DNA of 6,532 bases from the NCBI GenBank assembly GCA_947165555.1, contig CAMVAR010000040.1:1-6532 (forward strand). The letters are read 5' to 3'. Each line of letters begins with the position of its first letter. Positions within the stretch are counted from its first letter, which is position 1. Origin of the DNA: an uncultured Pseudomonadota bacterium. Lineage in GTDB: Bacteria > Pseudomonadota > Alphaproteobacteria > Rs-D84. Shown piece after piece: positions 1-4,968 of the stretch. Made by a program: the position numbers and the translations under genes. Under the pieces are notes generated by a model. It searched no databases. It saw only the letters and a program-made list of their open reading frames with translations, and had not been told where the DNA came from.

Positions 1-713
1 CGTTGAAACTGATTTTGGATATATATAAACAATTCGGATTTGATGATGTTAAGATATATCTGTCGACCCGCCCAGAAAAACGTATCGGTTCGGATGAAAT
101 TTGGGATTTGTGTGAAAAATCGTTATCAAATGCCTTGACGGCCCATGGGTACGATTTTCAAATAAATCCGGGCGAAGGTGCGTTTTATGGGCCGAAATTA
201 GAATTCATATTACGTGATGCAATTGGCCGTGAATGGCAATGTGGCACGATTCAGGTTGATATGAATCTGCCGGAACGCTTTGATATTTCATATATCGGTG
301 AAGATGGGGAAAAGCATCGTCCGGTGATGTTGCATCGTGCATTATTTGGTTCGATTGAACGCTTTATGGGGATATTAATTGAAAATCACGCGGGTAATTT
401 GCCGCTGTGGCTGTCGCCGGAACCGGTGGTTGTTGTACCGATTTCGGAAAAGCATCGTGAATATGCCGAACGTGTGGTCGCAGATTTGCGCGCGGCGGGA
501 ATCTATGCACGTGCCGATTTGCGTGACGAAAAGGTTAATTACAAAGTTCGCGAATTGTCTGTGGCGAAAACGCCGATTATCGCCGTCGTTGGTGAAAAAG
601 AATCGGCAGATAAAACGGTTGCATTGCGCAGATTGGGCGTGGAAAAACAGGAAGTCGTCGCATTGGATGAATTTGTAAAGCAAATGCAAGATGCGATAAA
701 ATTACCGTTATAA
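1..713 (+). CDS. thrS: Threonyl-tRNA synthetase, C-terminal part (5' end outside window)
   Basis: Class II aminoacyl-tRNA synthetase that charges tRNA-Thr with threonine in the cytoplasm. About 236 C-terminal residues are present, read from base 3; bases 1-2 finish an upstream codon. The TTG at base 3 is an internal leucine, not a start. Visible family landmarks are FYGPKLEF, EWQCGT and class II motif 3 (HRALFGSIERF, about residues 111-121 of this fragment), whose histidine corresponds to zinc ligand His511 of E. coli ThrS. The anticodon-binding domain follows from about residue 138 (ADLRDEK, then VALRRLG) to the end. The LRRLG form matches alphaproteobacterial ThrS. The catalytic motif 1 and 2 regions and the N-terminal TGS and editing domains lie outside the window. 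The stop is TAA at 711-713. The identification is secure. Confidence 0.97.
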   Translation, partial: LKLILDIYKQFGFDDVKIYLSTRPEKRIGSDEIWDLCEKSLSNALTAHGYDFQINPGEGAFYGPKLEFILRDAIGREWQCGTIQVDMNLPERFDISYIGEDGEKHRPVMLHRALFGSIERFMGILIENHAGNLPLWLSPEPVVVVPISEKHREYAERVVADLRAAGIYARADLRDEKVNYKVRELSVAKTPIIAVVGEKESADKTVALRRLGVEKQEVVALDEFVKQMQDAIKLPL

Positions 714-722
714 TCATTAAAT

Positions 723-747
723 GTCATCCCGGACAACCCGGGATGAC
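723..747. repeat. Intercistronic perfect hairpin, REP-like
   Basis: A perfect 10-bp inverted repeat (GTCATCCCGG at 723-732, CCGGGATGAC at 738-747) with a 5-base loop lies 9 bases after the thrS stop. It is GC-rich in an AT-rich gap. An A-rich tract, not a T tract, follows it on the + strand, so it is a poor intrinsic terminator. Its form recalls the dispersed GTCATCCCGG-type palindromes common between genes in alphaproteobacterial genomes. It could also protect the thrS mRNA 3' end. Only one copy is in this window, so its repeat status is an inference. Confidence 0.6.
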
Positions 748-769
748 AAGAGAAAAAAAAGGAAAGCGT

Positions 770-913
770 ATGAAAAAAATAATCTTGATTGTTGCGTTGT
801 TGGCACCGGTCGTGTTGGCGGCGTGTTCGGGGACCTGTGAAACCGAACCGATTGTCGAACAAAATCATAAACTGATTGTGCCACCAAATTTTGGGGCGCG
901 GCCTGCAAAATAA
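770..913 (+). CDS. Small lipoprotein (47 aa), possibly BamF/DUF3035-like
   Basis: A short open reading frame starts at ATG 770, after an AAGGA Shine-Dalgarno at 759-763 with a 6-base gap. The protein has a lipoprotein signal: MKK, a hydrophobic core at residues 4-17, and the lipobox LAAC with the acceptor Cys at residue 19. The mature peptide would be only 29 residues. Serine at +2 favours outer-membrane sorting by the E. coli Lol rule. The C-terminus has LIVPPNFGARP, which resembles the VPP(D/N)FxLRP signature of the short alphaproteobacterial DUF3035/BamF lipoproteins linked to outer-membrane barrel assembly. That link rests on one short motif and is tentative. A second cysteine is at residue 23. 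It lies 56 bases after thrS with no obvious promoter of its own, so it may be read through from thrS. Confidence 0.8.
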   Translation: MKKIILIVALLAPVVLAACSGTCETEPIVEQNHKLIVPPNFGARPAK

Positions 914-915
914 AT

Positions 916-943
916 TTGTGATATGACTTTTTTATGGTATAAT
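916..943 (+). promoter_or_regulatory. Sigma-70-type promoter for the SPOR gene and tatA
   Basis: The -35 box is TTGTGA (916-921), the spacer is 16 bases, and the -10 box is a consensus TATAAT (938-943), preceded by TGG (935-937), which makes it an extended -10. The start of transcription is expected near 950, giving a short leader with GGGAG at 957-961 ahead of the ATG at 969. It separates the SPOR-tatA unit from thrS and the lipoprotein. Confidence 0.75.
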
Positions 944-968
944 ATATCCATCAAAAGGGAGAGTCATA

Positions 969-1769
969 ATGAATAATGATGAAAATTTAGATTTATTGGA
1001 TTTGGGCGATGAAAATGCCGGTGTTGATGATACTTTGCCGGATGCGGCACCGTATGTTGCCGGTCGTCCGCATCGTCCATGGTTGCTTATACTGATTGGG
1101 TTGGCAATTGTTGTGTTGGCGGTGTTTATTATTGTTCGTGTTGTGGACAGTAATTCTTCGTCGTCCCGCGAAATTGATTTGGATGGCCCGGTTGCGGCGG
1201 TCCAAGAAGAACCGGCACCCGTGGTATCGGATACATTAAATGTGCCGGATGCGCGTCCGGTTCCGGTTCAGACCGCACCTGTGCCGCAACCGGCGGTTCA
1301 GACCGCGTCCACTGTTCGACCAGAACCCGCGCCGCAACCGGTTGCACAGCCTGTGTCACAACCCGCATCTGCACCACGTGTCATAGAAGACCGTCAAGAC
1401 GTGCAATTTAATCCGGCGCGTGGTACCGTTGTGCCAAAACCGATTGTTGTTCCGGCACCCAAGGTGGCAAAAACACCAACAAAACCAAAGTCGGCACCAA
1501 AACCCGTCGCGCAAAAGGTTGCAAATGGTGGTTGGTATGTGCAACTTGGGTCATACAGTACCCGTGAGGCCGCCGCCGCCGCCGAGAAAAAGATTCGCAA
1601 CGGTCACCAGAATCTGTTCAATGGTAAACAATTTGTGATATTGGCCGCGGTGTTGCCAAATGGTTCGACAACATATCGTTTGCGCGTCGCGTTTGCGAAT
1701 TCAAATGATGCGAATGGGTTCTGTCGGAACGCAAAATCCGATGGTTTGGATTGTTATGTCGCGAAATAA
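969..1769 (+). CDS. Membrane-anchored SPOR-domain protein
   Basis: A 266-residue bitopic inner-membrane protein. An acidic cytoplasmic N-terminus (1-35) is followed by one transmembrane helix (about 38-59), a periplasmic linker rich in Pro, Val, Gln and Ala (about 73-183), and a C-terminal SPOR domain (about 187-266). The SPOR call rests on GGWYVQLGSYSTREAA at its start and the closing CRNAKSDGLDCYV, with cysteines at 252 and 262 that may form a disulfide. SPOR domains bind peptidoglycan strands stripped of stem peptides, found at the division septum, so a role in division or wall remodelling is likely. The layout resembles FtsN and DamX, but the specific paralogue cannot be assigned. The linker has a 12-base direct repeat (1265-1276, 1295-1306) encoding the VQTA motif twice. 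In many Alphaproteobacteria a SPOR gene lies a few genes ahead of tatABC. Confidence 0.92.
   Translation: MNNDENLDLLDLGDENAGVDDTLPDAAPYVAGRPHRPWLLILIGLAIVVLAVFIIVRVVDSNSSSSREIDLDGPVAAVQEEPAPVVSDTLNVPDARPVPVQTAPVPQPAVQTASTVRPEPAPQPVAQPVSQPASAPRVIEDRQDVQFNPARGTVVPKPIVVPAPKVAKTPTKPKSAPKPVAQKVANGGWYVQLGSYSTREAAAAAEKKIRNGHQNLFNGKQFVILAAVLPNGSTTYRLRVAFANSNDANGFCRNAKSDGLDCYVAK
1569..1583 (+). repeat. (GCC)5 trinucleotide run inside the SPOR domain
   Basis: Five tandem GCC codons encode alanines 201-205 in a helix of the SPOR domain. Slippage would add or remove alanines without changing frame. It may be only alanine-rich coding sequence. Confidence 0.6.
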
Positions 1770-1783
1770 CGGGGGATATAAAG

Positions 1784-2032
1784 ATGTTAGGAAGATTAGG
1801 TTGGCCGGAAATATTAGTTATTGTTGTCTTGTTGATTGTCTTGTTTGGTAGCAGCAAGATTCCATCAATGATGAAAAACCTGGCCGGGGGTATCAAAACC
1901 TTTAAGAAAGAAATGAAAGACGATGATACCAAAAAGGTGGAACCTAAAAAAGAATCGGTAAAGAAATCGCCGGCAAAAAAAGCGACGGCCAAGGTGCGTG
2001 GCCGTAGTGCCCGAAAAACGGCAAAAAAATAG
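1784..2032 (+). CDS. tatA: Twin-arginine translocase subunit TatA, lysine-rich tail
   Basis: An 82-residue TatA/TatE-family protein, the pore-forming part of the Tat export system for folded proteins. It has the typical plan: a short N-terminus, a transmembrane helix (about 8-21, WPEILVIVVLLIVLFG), the FG hinge at 21-22, an amphipathic helix (about 25-44, ending KTFKKEM), and an acidic patch at 46-48. ATG 1784 is chosen because GGGGGA at 1771-1776 lies 7 bases upstream and because it gives a normal N-terminus; an in-frame TTG at 1751 would overlap the SPOR gene. The tail is unusual: lysine pairs at 50-51, 55-56, 60-61 and 65-66 form a five-residue period, followed by a K/R-rich end. It starts 14 bases after the SPOR stop, so both genes are probably one operon. 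No tatB or tatC follows in the window. Confidence 0.93.
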   Translation: MLGRLGWPEILVIVVLLIVLFGSSKIPSMMKNLAGGIKTFKKEMKDDDTKKVEPKKESVKKSPAKKATAKVRGRSARKTAKK

Positions 2033-2060
2033 TCGTTTTTACATGCAGTTATAATTATAA

Positions 2061-2086
2061 ATCACCAGTGAAATGGTGGTTTTTTA
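2061..2086 (+). terminator. Rho-independent terminator after tatA
   Basis: A 7-bp stem (ATCACCA 2061-2067 with TGGTGGT 2074-2080, one T-G pair) with a GTGAAA loop runs straight into a six-T run at 2080-2085. It lies 28 bases after the tatA stop and closes the SPOR-tatA transcript. Confidence 0.85.
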
Positions 2087-2099
2087 TAAGATTTACAAC

Positions 2100-2127
2100 T
2101 TGATATTGTGGTTTTTTGTGTTATTAT
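2100..2127 (+). promoter_or_regulatory. Promoter of the unrecognised gene at 2161
   Basis: TTGATA (2100-2105), a 16-base spacer and TATTAT (2122-2127), each 5 of 6 to the sigma-70 consensus. TGT at 2119-2121 gives an extended -10. The expected transcript starts near 2134. AAGGA at 2151-2155 is the ribosome site for the ATG at 2161. It lies just after the tatA terminator. Confidence 0.7.
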
Positions 2128-2160
2128 GAGCGCCGAGTTTGATTAACAAAAAGGATAAAA

Positions 2161-2607
2161 ATGACCCAAGAAAATAATCGACAAACGACTCTTGCGAAGA
2201 TTGTAGAACAGAAAAAAGCTAAGGGAATGAGCATAGTTTTTGATTTTGCCAGAGAGCTTGGTAGGTCAAAGGGTCATTTAACAGATTATAAATTCTGGAA
2301 TTACTATTATATTATTGAAAACGGAATTGAATGGATTAAGGTTGGGACCTATTTCAAAGATGGGACACCACTAAAAAATGAGTGGTTCGAGTATGGAAAA
2401 AAACAGATGCCGAACGTCGAATACGATGAAGTTGTGCAATCAATTTATTCTGATGTTCAAGAGTTGTATTTTGAACAGGAGAAAGAAAAACAAAAGCAGC
2501 GTGAAGCGGAAGAGGAGAAAAAACGTCAAGAAAAAGCCGCTGCAATAGCATATGCAAAAAGTAGGGTGTATATGAGGTTGGCGAAAGGTTTACAATCAGA
2601 AAAATAA
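2161..2607 (+). CDS. Hypothetical protein with charged coiled-coil C-terminus (148 aa)
   Basis: I do not recognise this family. The protein is probably soluble and cytoplasmic; no signal peptide or membrane helix is visible. Residues 1-42 are basic and polar. Residues 43-104 form a compact-looking core rich in aromatics (KFWNYYYIIENGIEWIKVGTY, then NEWFEYGKK). Residues 105-128 are almost all Glu, Lys, Gln and Arg, predicting a long charged helix or coiled coil. There is no cysteine. The start has a good AAGGA site 5 bases upstream. Codon use differs from the neighbours: 4 of 7 arginines are AGA or AGG, 7 of 19 glutamates are GAG, and CTT or CTA leucines appear, where adjacent genes mostly use CGN, GAA and TTG. 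The gene has its own promoter and is bounded by terminators. It reads like a recently acquired single-gene cassette, but its function is unknown. Confidence 0.85.
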   Translation: MTQENNRQTTLAKIVEQKKAKGMSIVFDFARELGRSKGHLTDYKFWNYYYIIENGIEWIKVGTYFKDGTPLKNEWFEYGKKQMPNVEYDEVVQSIYSDVQELYFEQEKEKQKQREAEEEKKRQEKAAAIAYAKSRVYMRLAKGLQSEK

Positions 2608-2640
2608 AAAAACGGGCGGTTTCTAACCGCCTGTTCTTTT
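2606..2640. terminator. Bidirectional terminator between convergent genes
   Basis: A 10-bp stem (2612-2621 with 2625-2634, one G-T pair) has a TCT loop. A T-rich tract (2634-2640 onwards) follows on the + strand, and an A run at 2606-2612 supplies the T tract for the - strand. It ends the gene at 2161-2607 and the trxA-dksA transcript arriving from the other side. Confidence 0.88.
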
Positions 2641-2650
2641 GTTTTTGTTG

Positions 2651-3079
2651 TTATTTGCTTTTTTCGTGTTCTTCTTGTTCTTCGATTGTCATTGTTGCCA
2701 ATGGGCGCGCCAACATGCGCGACAGGCCGATTTCATCGCCGGAAATTACACTGTACCCAAATGTGCCATTTTCAATGCGGTCCAATGCGGCGTTTATTTT
2801 TACCAACAATTTGTTATCGCGTTCCGCCATGCGCAGGGTCATAGTGTTTTCTTGTTCGGCAATTGCAATATCTAAATCATCGCCAGTTATATTTGCGTTT
2901 GTTTTGTTCACGTTACTAATAGAAGTTAACGCCGATGCATTTTGACGCAAAATCTCTTCGCGTTGTGCGGTCAATAACTGGTAAAAATAAGCCAAATGTT
3001 CCGGACACATATATGGTTCAGATTTTTTTGGGACATATTTCGGTGCCAATTCAATATTTTTATAGTTTTGCTTTGCCAT
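2651..3079 (-). CDS. dksA: DksA/TraR-family transcription factor without zinc-finger cysteines
   Basis: A 142-residue protein of the DksA family, which enters the RNA polymerase secondary channel and, with ppGpp, resets transcription in stress. It shows the family order: YMCPEHLAYFYQLL (23-36, first coiled-coil helix), the tip motif DDLDIA (67-72) that keeps the two acidic residues matching E. coli Asp71 and Asp74, the second helix (about 73-103), then the degenerate finger FGYSVISGDEIGL and RMLARPLAT, ending in an EEQEEHE helix. The four zinc cysteines of E. coli DksA are all absent; the first is Ser110. Alphaproteobacterial DksA proteins commonly keep only one of these. The sole cysteine, Cys25, is elsewhere. 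The gene starts 4 bases after the trxA stop, with AAAAGG spanning that junction as its likely ribosome site, so the two are cotranscribed. Confidence 0.9.
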   Translation of the reverse strand: MAKQNYKNIELAPKYVPKKSEPYMCPEHLAYFYQLLTAQREEILRQNASALTSISNVNKTNANITGDDLDIAIAEQENTMTLRMAERDNKLLVKINAALDRIENGTFGYSVISGDEIGLSRMLARPLATMTIEEQEEHEKSK

Positions 3080-3083
3080 GTGT

Positions 3084-3401
3084 TTAGCCTTTTAATTCGT
3101 TTATCCAATCGGTCAGGGTTTCTTGGTCCATTAAACCGCTGCGTGCTTCGACCAGTTCGCCGTTTTTAAACGCCAAAACACTGGGGATTCCGCGAATGCC
3201 AAATTTGGCCGGTGTGCGACGATTTTCATCGTTGACTTCAAATTTTACAAAGTGTACATCAGGCATGATATCGGATGTTGATTCAAATATTGGACCAAAC
3301 ATGCGACACGGTCCACACCATGGTGCCCAAAAATCAACAAGTGTTAATCCGTTGCCTGTTAATTCTGTGAAATTCACGTCGGTTGCGTGTTGTACTGCCA
3401 T
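3084..3401 (-). CDS. trxA: Thioredoxin
   Basis: A 105-residue classical thioredoxin, a cytoplasmic dithiol reductant for disulfides in enzymes such as ribonucleotide reductase. It has the full active-site motif DFWAPWCGPC with cysteines 29 and 32, the buried Asp23, the cis-proline loop RGIPS (Pro73), and FKNGELV, all at usual spacing. Length is normal for TrxA. ATG 3401 is chosen because AAGGAG lies 6 bases upstream and because it gives the standard N-terminus; an in-frame ATG at 3473 would add 24 non-homologous residues across the promoter. It is the first gene of a two-gene operon with dksA and is divergent from sufS. No signal peptide is present, so it is not a periplasmic TlpA-type protein. 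Confidence 0.96.
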   Translation of the reverse strand: MAVQHATDVNFTELTGNGLTLVDFWAPWCGPCRMFGPIFESTSDIMPDVHFVKFEVNDENRRTPAKFGIRGIPSVLAFKNGELVEARSGLMDQETLTDWINELKG

Positions 3402-3407
3402 AATTTT

Positions 3408-3413
3408 CTCCTT
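3408..3413 (-). promoter_or_regulatory. Consensus ribosome site fixing the trxA start
   Basis: On the - strand AAGGAG lies 6 bases before ATG 3401. It is the strongest Shine-Dalgarno in the window and settles the trxA start against the upstream in-frame ATG. Confidence 0.85.
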
Positions 3414-3420
3414 TTTAAGG

Positions 3421-3448
3421 TTGATATTTTGGACAAGTATATTATAAT
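3421..3448 (+). promoter_or_regulatory. Promoter of the suf operon
   Basis: TTGATA (3421-3426), a 16-base spacer and a consensus TATAAT (3443-3448). Transcription should start near 3455, only about 22 bases before the sufS ATG. The -10 lies in the palindrome ATTATAAT (3441-3448), so it overlaps the opposing trxA promoter. I saw no clear IscR, RirA or Irr operator. Confidence 0.75.
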
Positions 3449-3463
3449 TCAAATAAAATGCAA
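3436..3463 (-). promoter_or_regulatory. Divergent promoter of trxA-dksA
   Basis: Read on the - strand, TTGCAT (3463-3458), a 16-base spacer and TATACT (3441-3436) form a plausible sigma-70 promoter: weak at -35 (3 of 6), good at -10 (5 of 6). A second choice is TATAAT at 3446-3441, the other half of the shared palindrome, but it has no good -35. Either way it physically overlaps the suf promoter. Confidence 0.55.
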
Positions 3464-3476
3464 GAGAAAACATAAA

Positions 3477-4649
3477 ATGAATAAAATCATATATTTAGAT
3501 GCCGCTGCGACTGCACAAAAACCGGATGTTGTAATTGGGGCGGAAATGAATTTTTTGCAACATAATTATGCAAATGCGGGGCGCGGAATTTGCGCACACA
3601 CGGCGGCGGTTGATGATATGGTGGCGGCGACGCGGCGTCGCGTTGCAGAATTTATAAATGCCGATGCACATCAGGTTGTATTTACATCGGGTGCAACCGA
3701 TGGGTTAAACCGAATCGTAAATATATTGTCGCGGCAACCGTGGTACAGGGAAATGTCAACATTTGCGGTATCTGATTTGGACCATCATTCGGCGCGATTG
3801 CCATGGGAGGCTTTATTGCACAATGGCAAAATTCGCAAGATGTTTAAATGTGAATTGGATGAAAATTTTGATATAAACCCAAATGAAATCCCAAAAACAG
3901 ATTTCTTGGTTATAACCGCGATGTCAAATGTTTTGGGGCGCCCCCAAGATGTGCAAAAAATAATCGCCGCGGCACAGCGAAAAAATCCGGATGTTATAAC
4001 CATTGTTGATGCGTCGCAATATGTTGTGCACGAAAAAATAGATGTTAAAAAATGGGGCGCGGATTTCTTGGTGTTTTCGGGCCATAAAATTGGTGCCGAC
4101 ACCGGTGTCGGTGTTTTGTATATTCGCGATTCGGAAAAATATTTTCCAGATAAATTTGGTGGTGGAATGGTGGCGCGTGTTGGGGACATAGATGCTGCGC
4201 GCAAGGCATCGTATGGTGCATGGATTTATGAAAATGTTCCGGAATCTTGTTGGGTAACAGCACATTCCCCCGACAAGTGGGAGGCCGGAACATTGCCATT
4301 GACCCAGATTGCAGGAATGGCACCAGCAATAGATTATTTGGAACAAAATCGTCCGAATTTATATTTGATAAAACATGCGTATGATGAATTGTCAAAAATA
4401 CCGCGTGTAAAAATTTTAACCACGCGTGACGCCGCAATATTAAGTTTTGTGATTGAAGGTATGCACCCATTGGATGTGGGGGCGATGTTGGGTGCGCACA
4501 ACATCTGTGTTAGGGTTGGAAATATGTGTGCGTCATGGATTCATGCGCGTATGGAAATTCCGGGGTCGGTTCGGATTTCTGTCGGGGCATGGAATACAAT
4601 GGATGATATAAACACAACAGTCGATGTAATAAAAAATATAACGAAGTAA
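3477..4649 (+). CDS. sufS: Cysteine desulfurase SufS
   Basis: A 390-residue PLP enzyme (aminotransferase class V) that converts L-cysteine to alanine and passes the sulfur, as a persulfide, to SufE for Fe-S cluster assembly. Visible active-site parts are YLDAAATAQKP (6-16), DLDHHSA (100-106, with the PLP-stacking His), SNVLG (150-154), VDASQ with Asp178 and Gln181 for the cofactor, SGHK with the Schiff-base Lys204, WEAGT (268-272), and the sulfur-accepting Cys351 in RVGNMCAS. Arg366 matches the substrate-binding Arg. The Cys loop context makes it group II (SufS) rather than IscS. It lacks about 20 N-terminal residues compared with E. coli SufS, and has roughly 17 extra residues between GGGM (228-231) and WEAGT. 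NM replaces the usual HH before the Cys. The start codon has only a weak ribosome site (AAGAGA). Confidence 0.95.
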   Translation: MNKIIYLDAAATAQKPDVVIGAEMNFLQHNYANAGRGICAHTAAVDDMVAATRRRVAEFINADAHQVVFTSGATDGLNRIVNILSRQPWYREMSTFAVSDLDHHSARLPWEALLHNGKIRKMFKCELDENFDINPNEIPKTDFLVITAMSNVLGRPQDVQKIIAAAQRKNPDVITIVDASQYVVHEKIDVKKWGADFLVFSGHKIGADTGVGVLYIRDSEKYFPDKFGGGMVARVGDIDAARKASYGAWIYENVPESCWVTAHSPDKWEAGTLPLTQIAGMAPAIDYLEQNRPNLYLIKHAYDELSKIPRVKILTTRDAAILSFVIEGMHPLDVGAMLGAHNICVRVGNMCASWIHARMEIPGSVRISVGAWNTMDDINTTVDVIKNITK

Positions 4650-4651
4650 AA

Positions 4652-4966
4652 ATGGCCTGGACAAAAGATGATATTATTGCGGCACTAAAAACCGTATATG
4701 ACCCGGAAATCCCCGTAAATATCTGGGATATGGGTTTAATATATGATATTCAAATAAATTCCGATTCGGTTTTGATAAAAATGACGTTCACCAGTCCGAC
4801 CTGTCCCATGATGGAAGAGATTTTAAATCAGGTGAAAATGGTTGTGTCACGTGTGGTGAAACCAAGCCCGGTCGTTGTCGATTTGGTGTGGGAACCGGCG
4901 TGGGATTTGTCGCGTATGTCGGATGCGGCACGTATTGAACTGGATTTAACAAACAGCGGTTGGTAA
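4652..4966 (+). CDS. sufT: SufT, DUF59/MIP18-family Fe-S assembly factor
   Basis: A 104-residue single-domain DUF59 (MIP18-like) protein. Members in suf operons, called SufT, help mature or maintain Fe-S proteins, especially when demand is high. The family signature is clear: YDPEIPVNIWDMGLIYDI (16-33), then FTSPTCP (46-52) with the conserved Cys51, and the closing VWEPAWDLSRMSDAAR (79-94). It starts 2 bases after the sufS stop through a TAAAAATG junction, without a ribosome site of its own, suggesting translational coupling. Related DUF59 proteins such as PaaD share the domain, but the location between sufS and sufE makes SufT the best reading. Confidence 0.92.
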   Translation: MAWTKDDIIAALKTVYDPEIPVNIWDMGLIYDIQINSDSVLIKMTFTSPTCPMMEEILNQVKMVVSRVVKPSPVVVDLVWEPAWDLSRMSDAARIELDLTNSGW

Positions 4967-4968
4967 AA

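Noticed and set aside
375..689. Open frame on the - strand inside thrS
   Set aside because: It lies opposite a clear ThrS coding sequence, has no ribosome site, and its residues show no family features.
723..747. Intrinsic terminator of thrS
   Set aside because: No T tract follows the stem on the + strand; A residues follow instead.
2354..2557. Open frame on the - strand inside the hypothetical gene, possibly an antitoxin partner
   Set aside because: No ribosome site or promoter was seen, and it is fully contained in the better supported + strand gene.
3402..3473. Upstream in-frame start for trxA at 3473
   Set aside because: It would add 24 non-homologous residues and cover the promoter; the AAGGAG before ATG 3401 fixes the start.
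3387..3476. Upstream in-frame extension of sufS
   Set aside because: The 30 extra residues do not resemble the SufS N-terminus and overlap trxA and both promoters.
3421..3476. IscR/RirA/Irr operator at the suf promoter
   Set aside because: The AT-rich sequence shows no convincing match to those motifs; the only symmetry is the -10 palindrome itself.
3785..4470. Three overlapping - strand frames opposite sufS
   Set aside because: They are antisense shadows of a well-supported SufS reading frame; composition is unlike the real proteins here.
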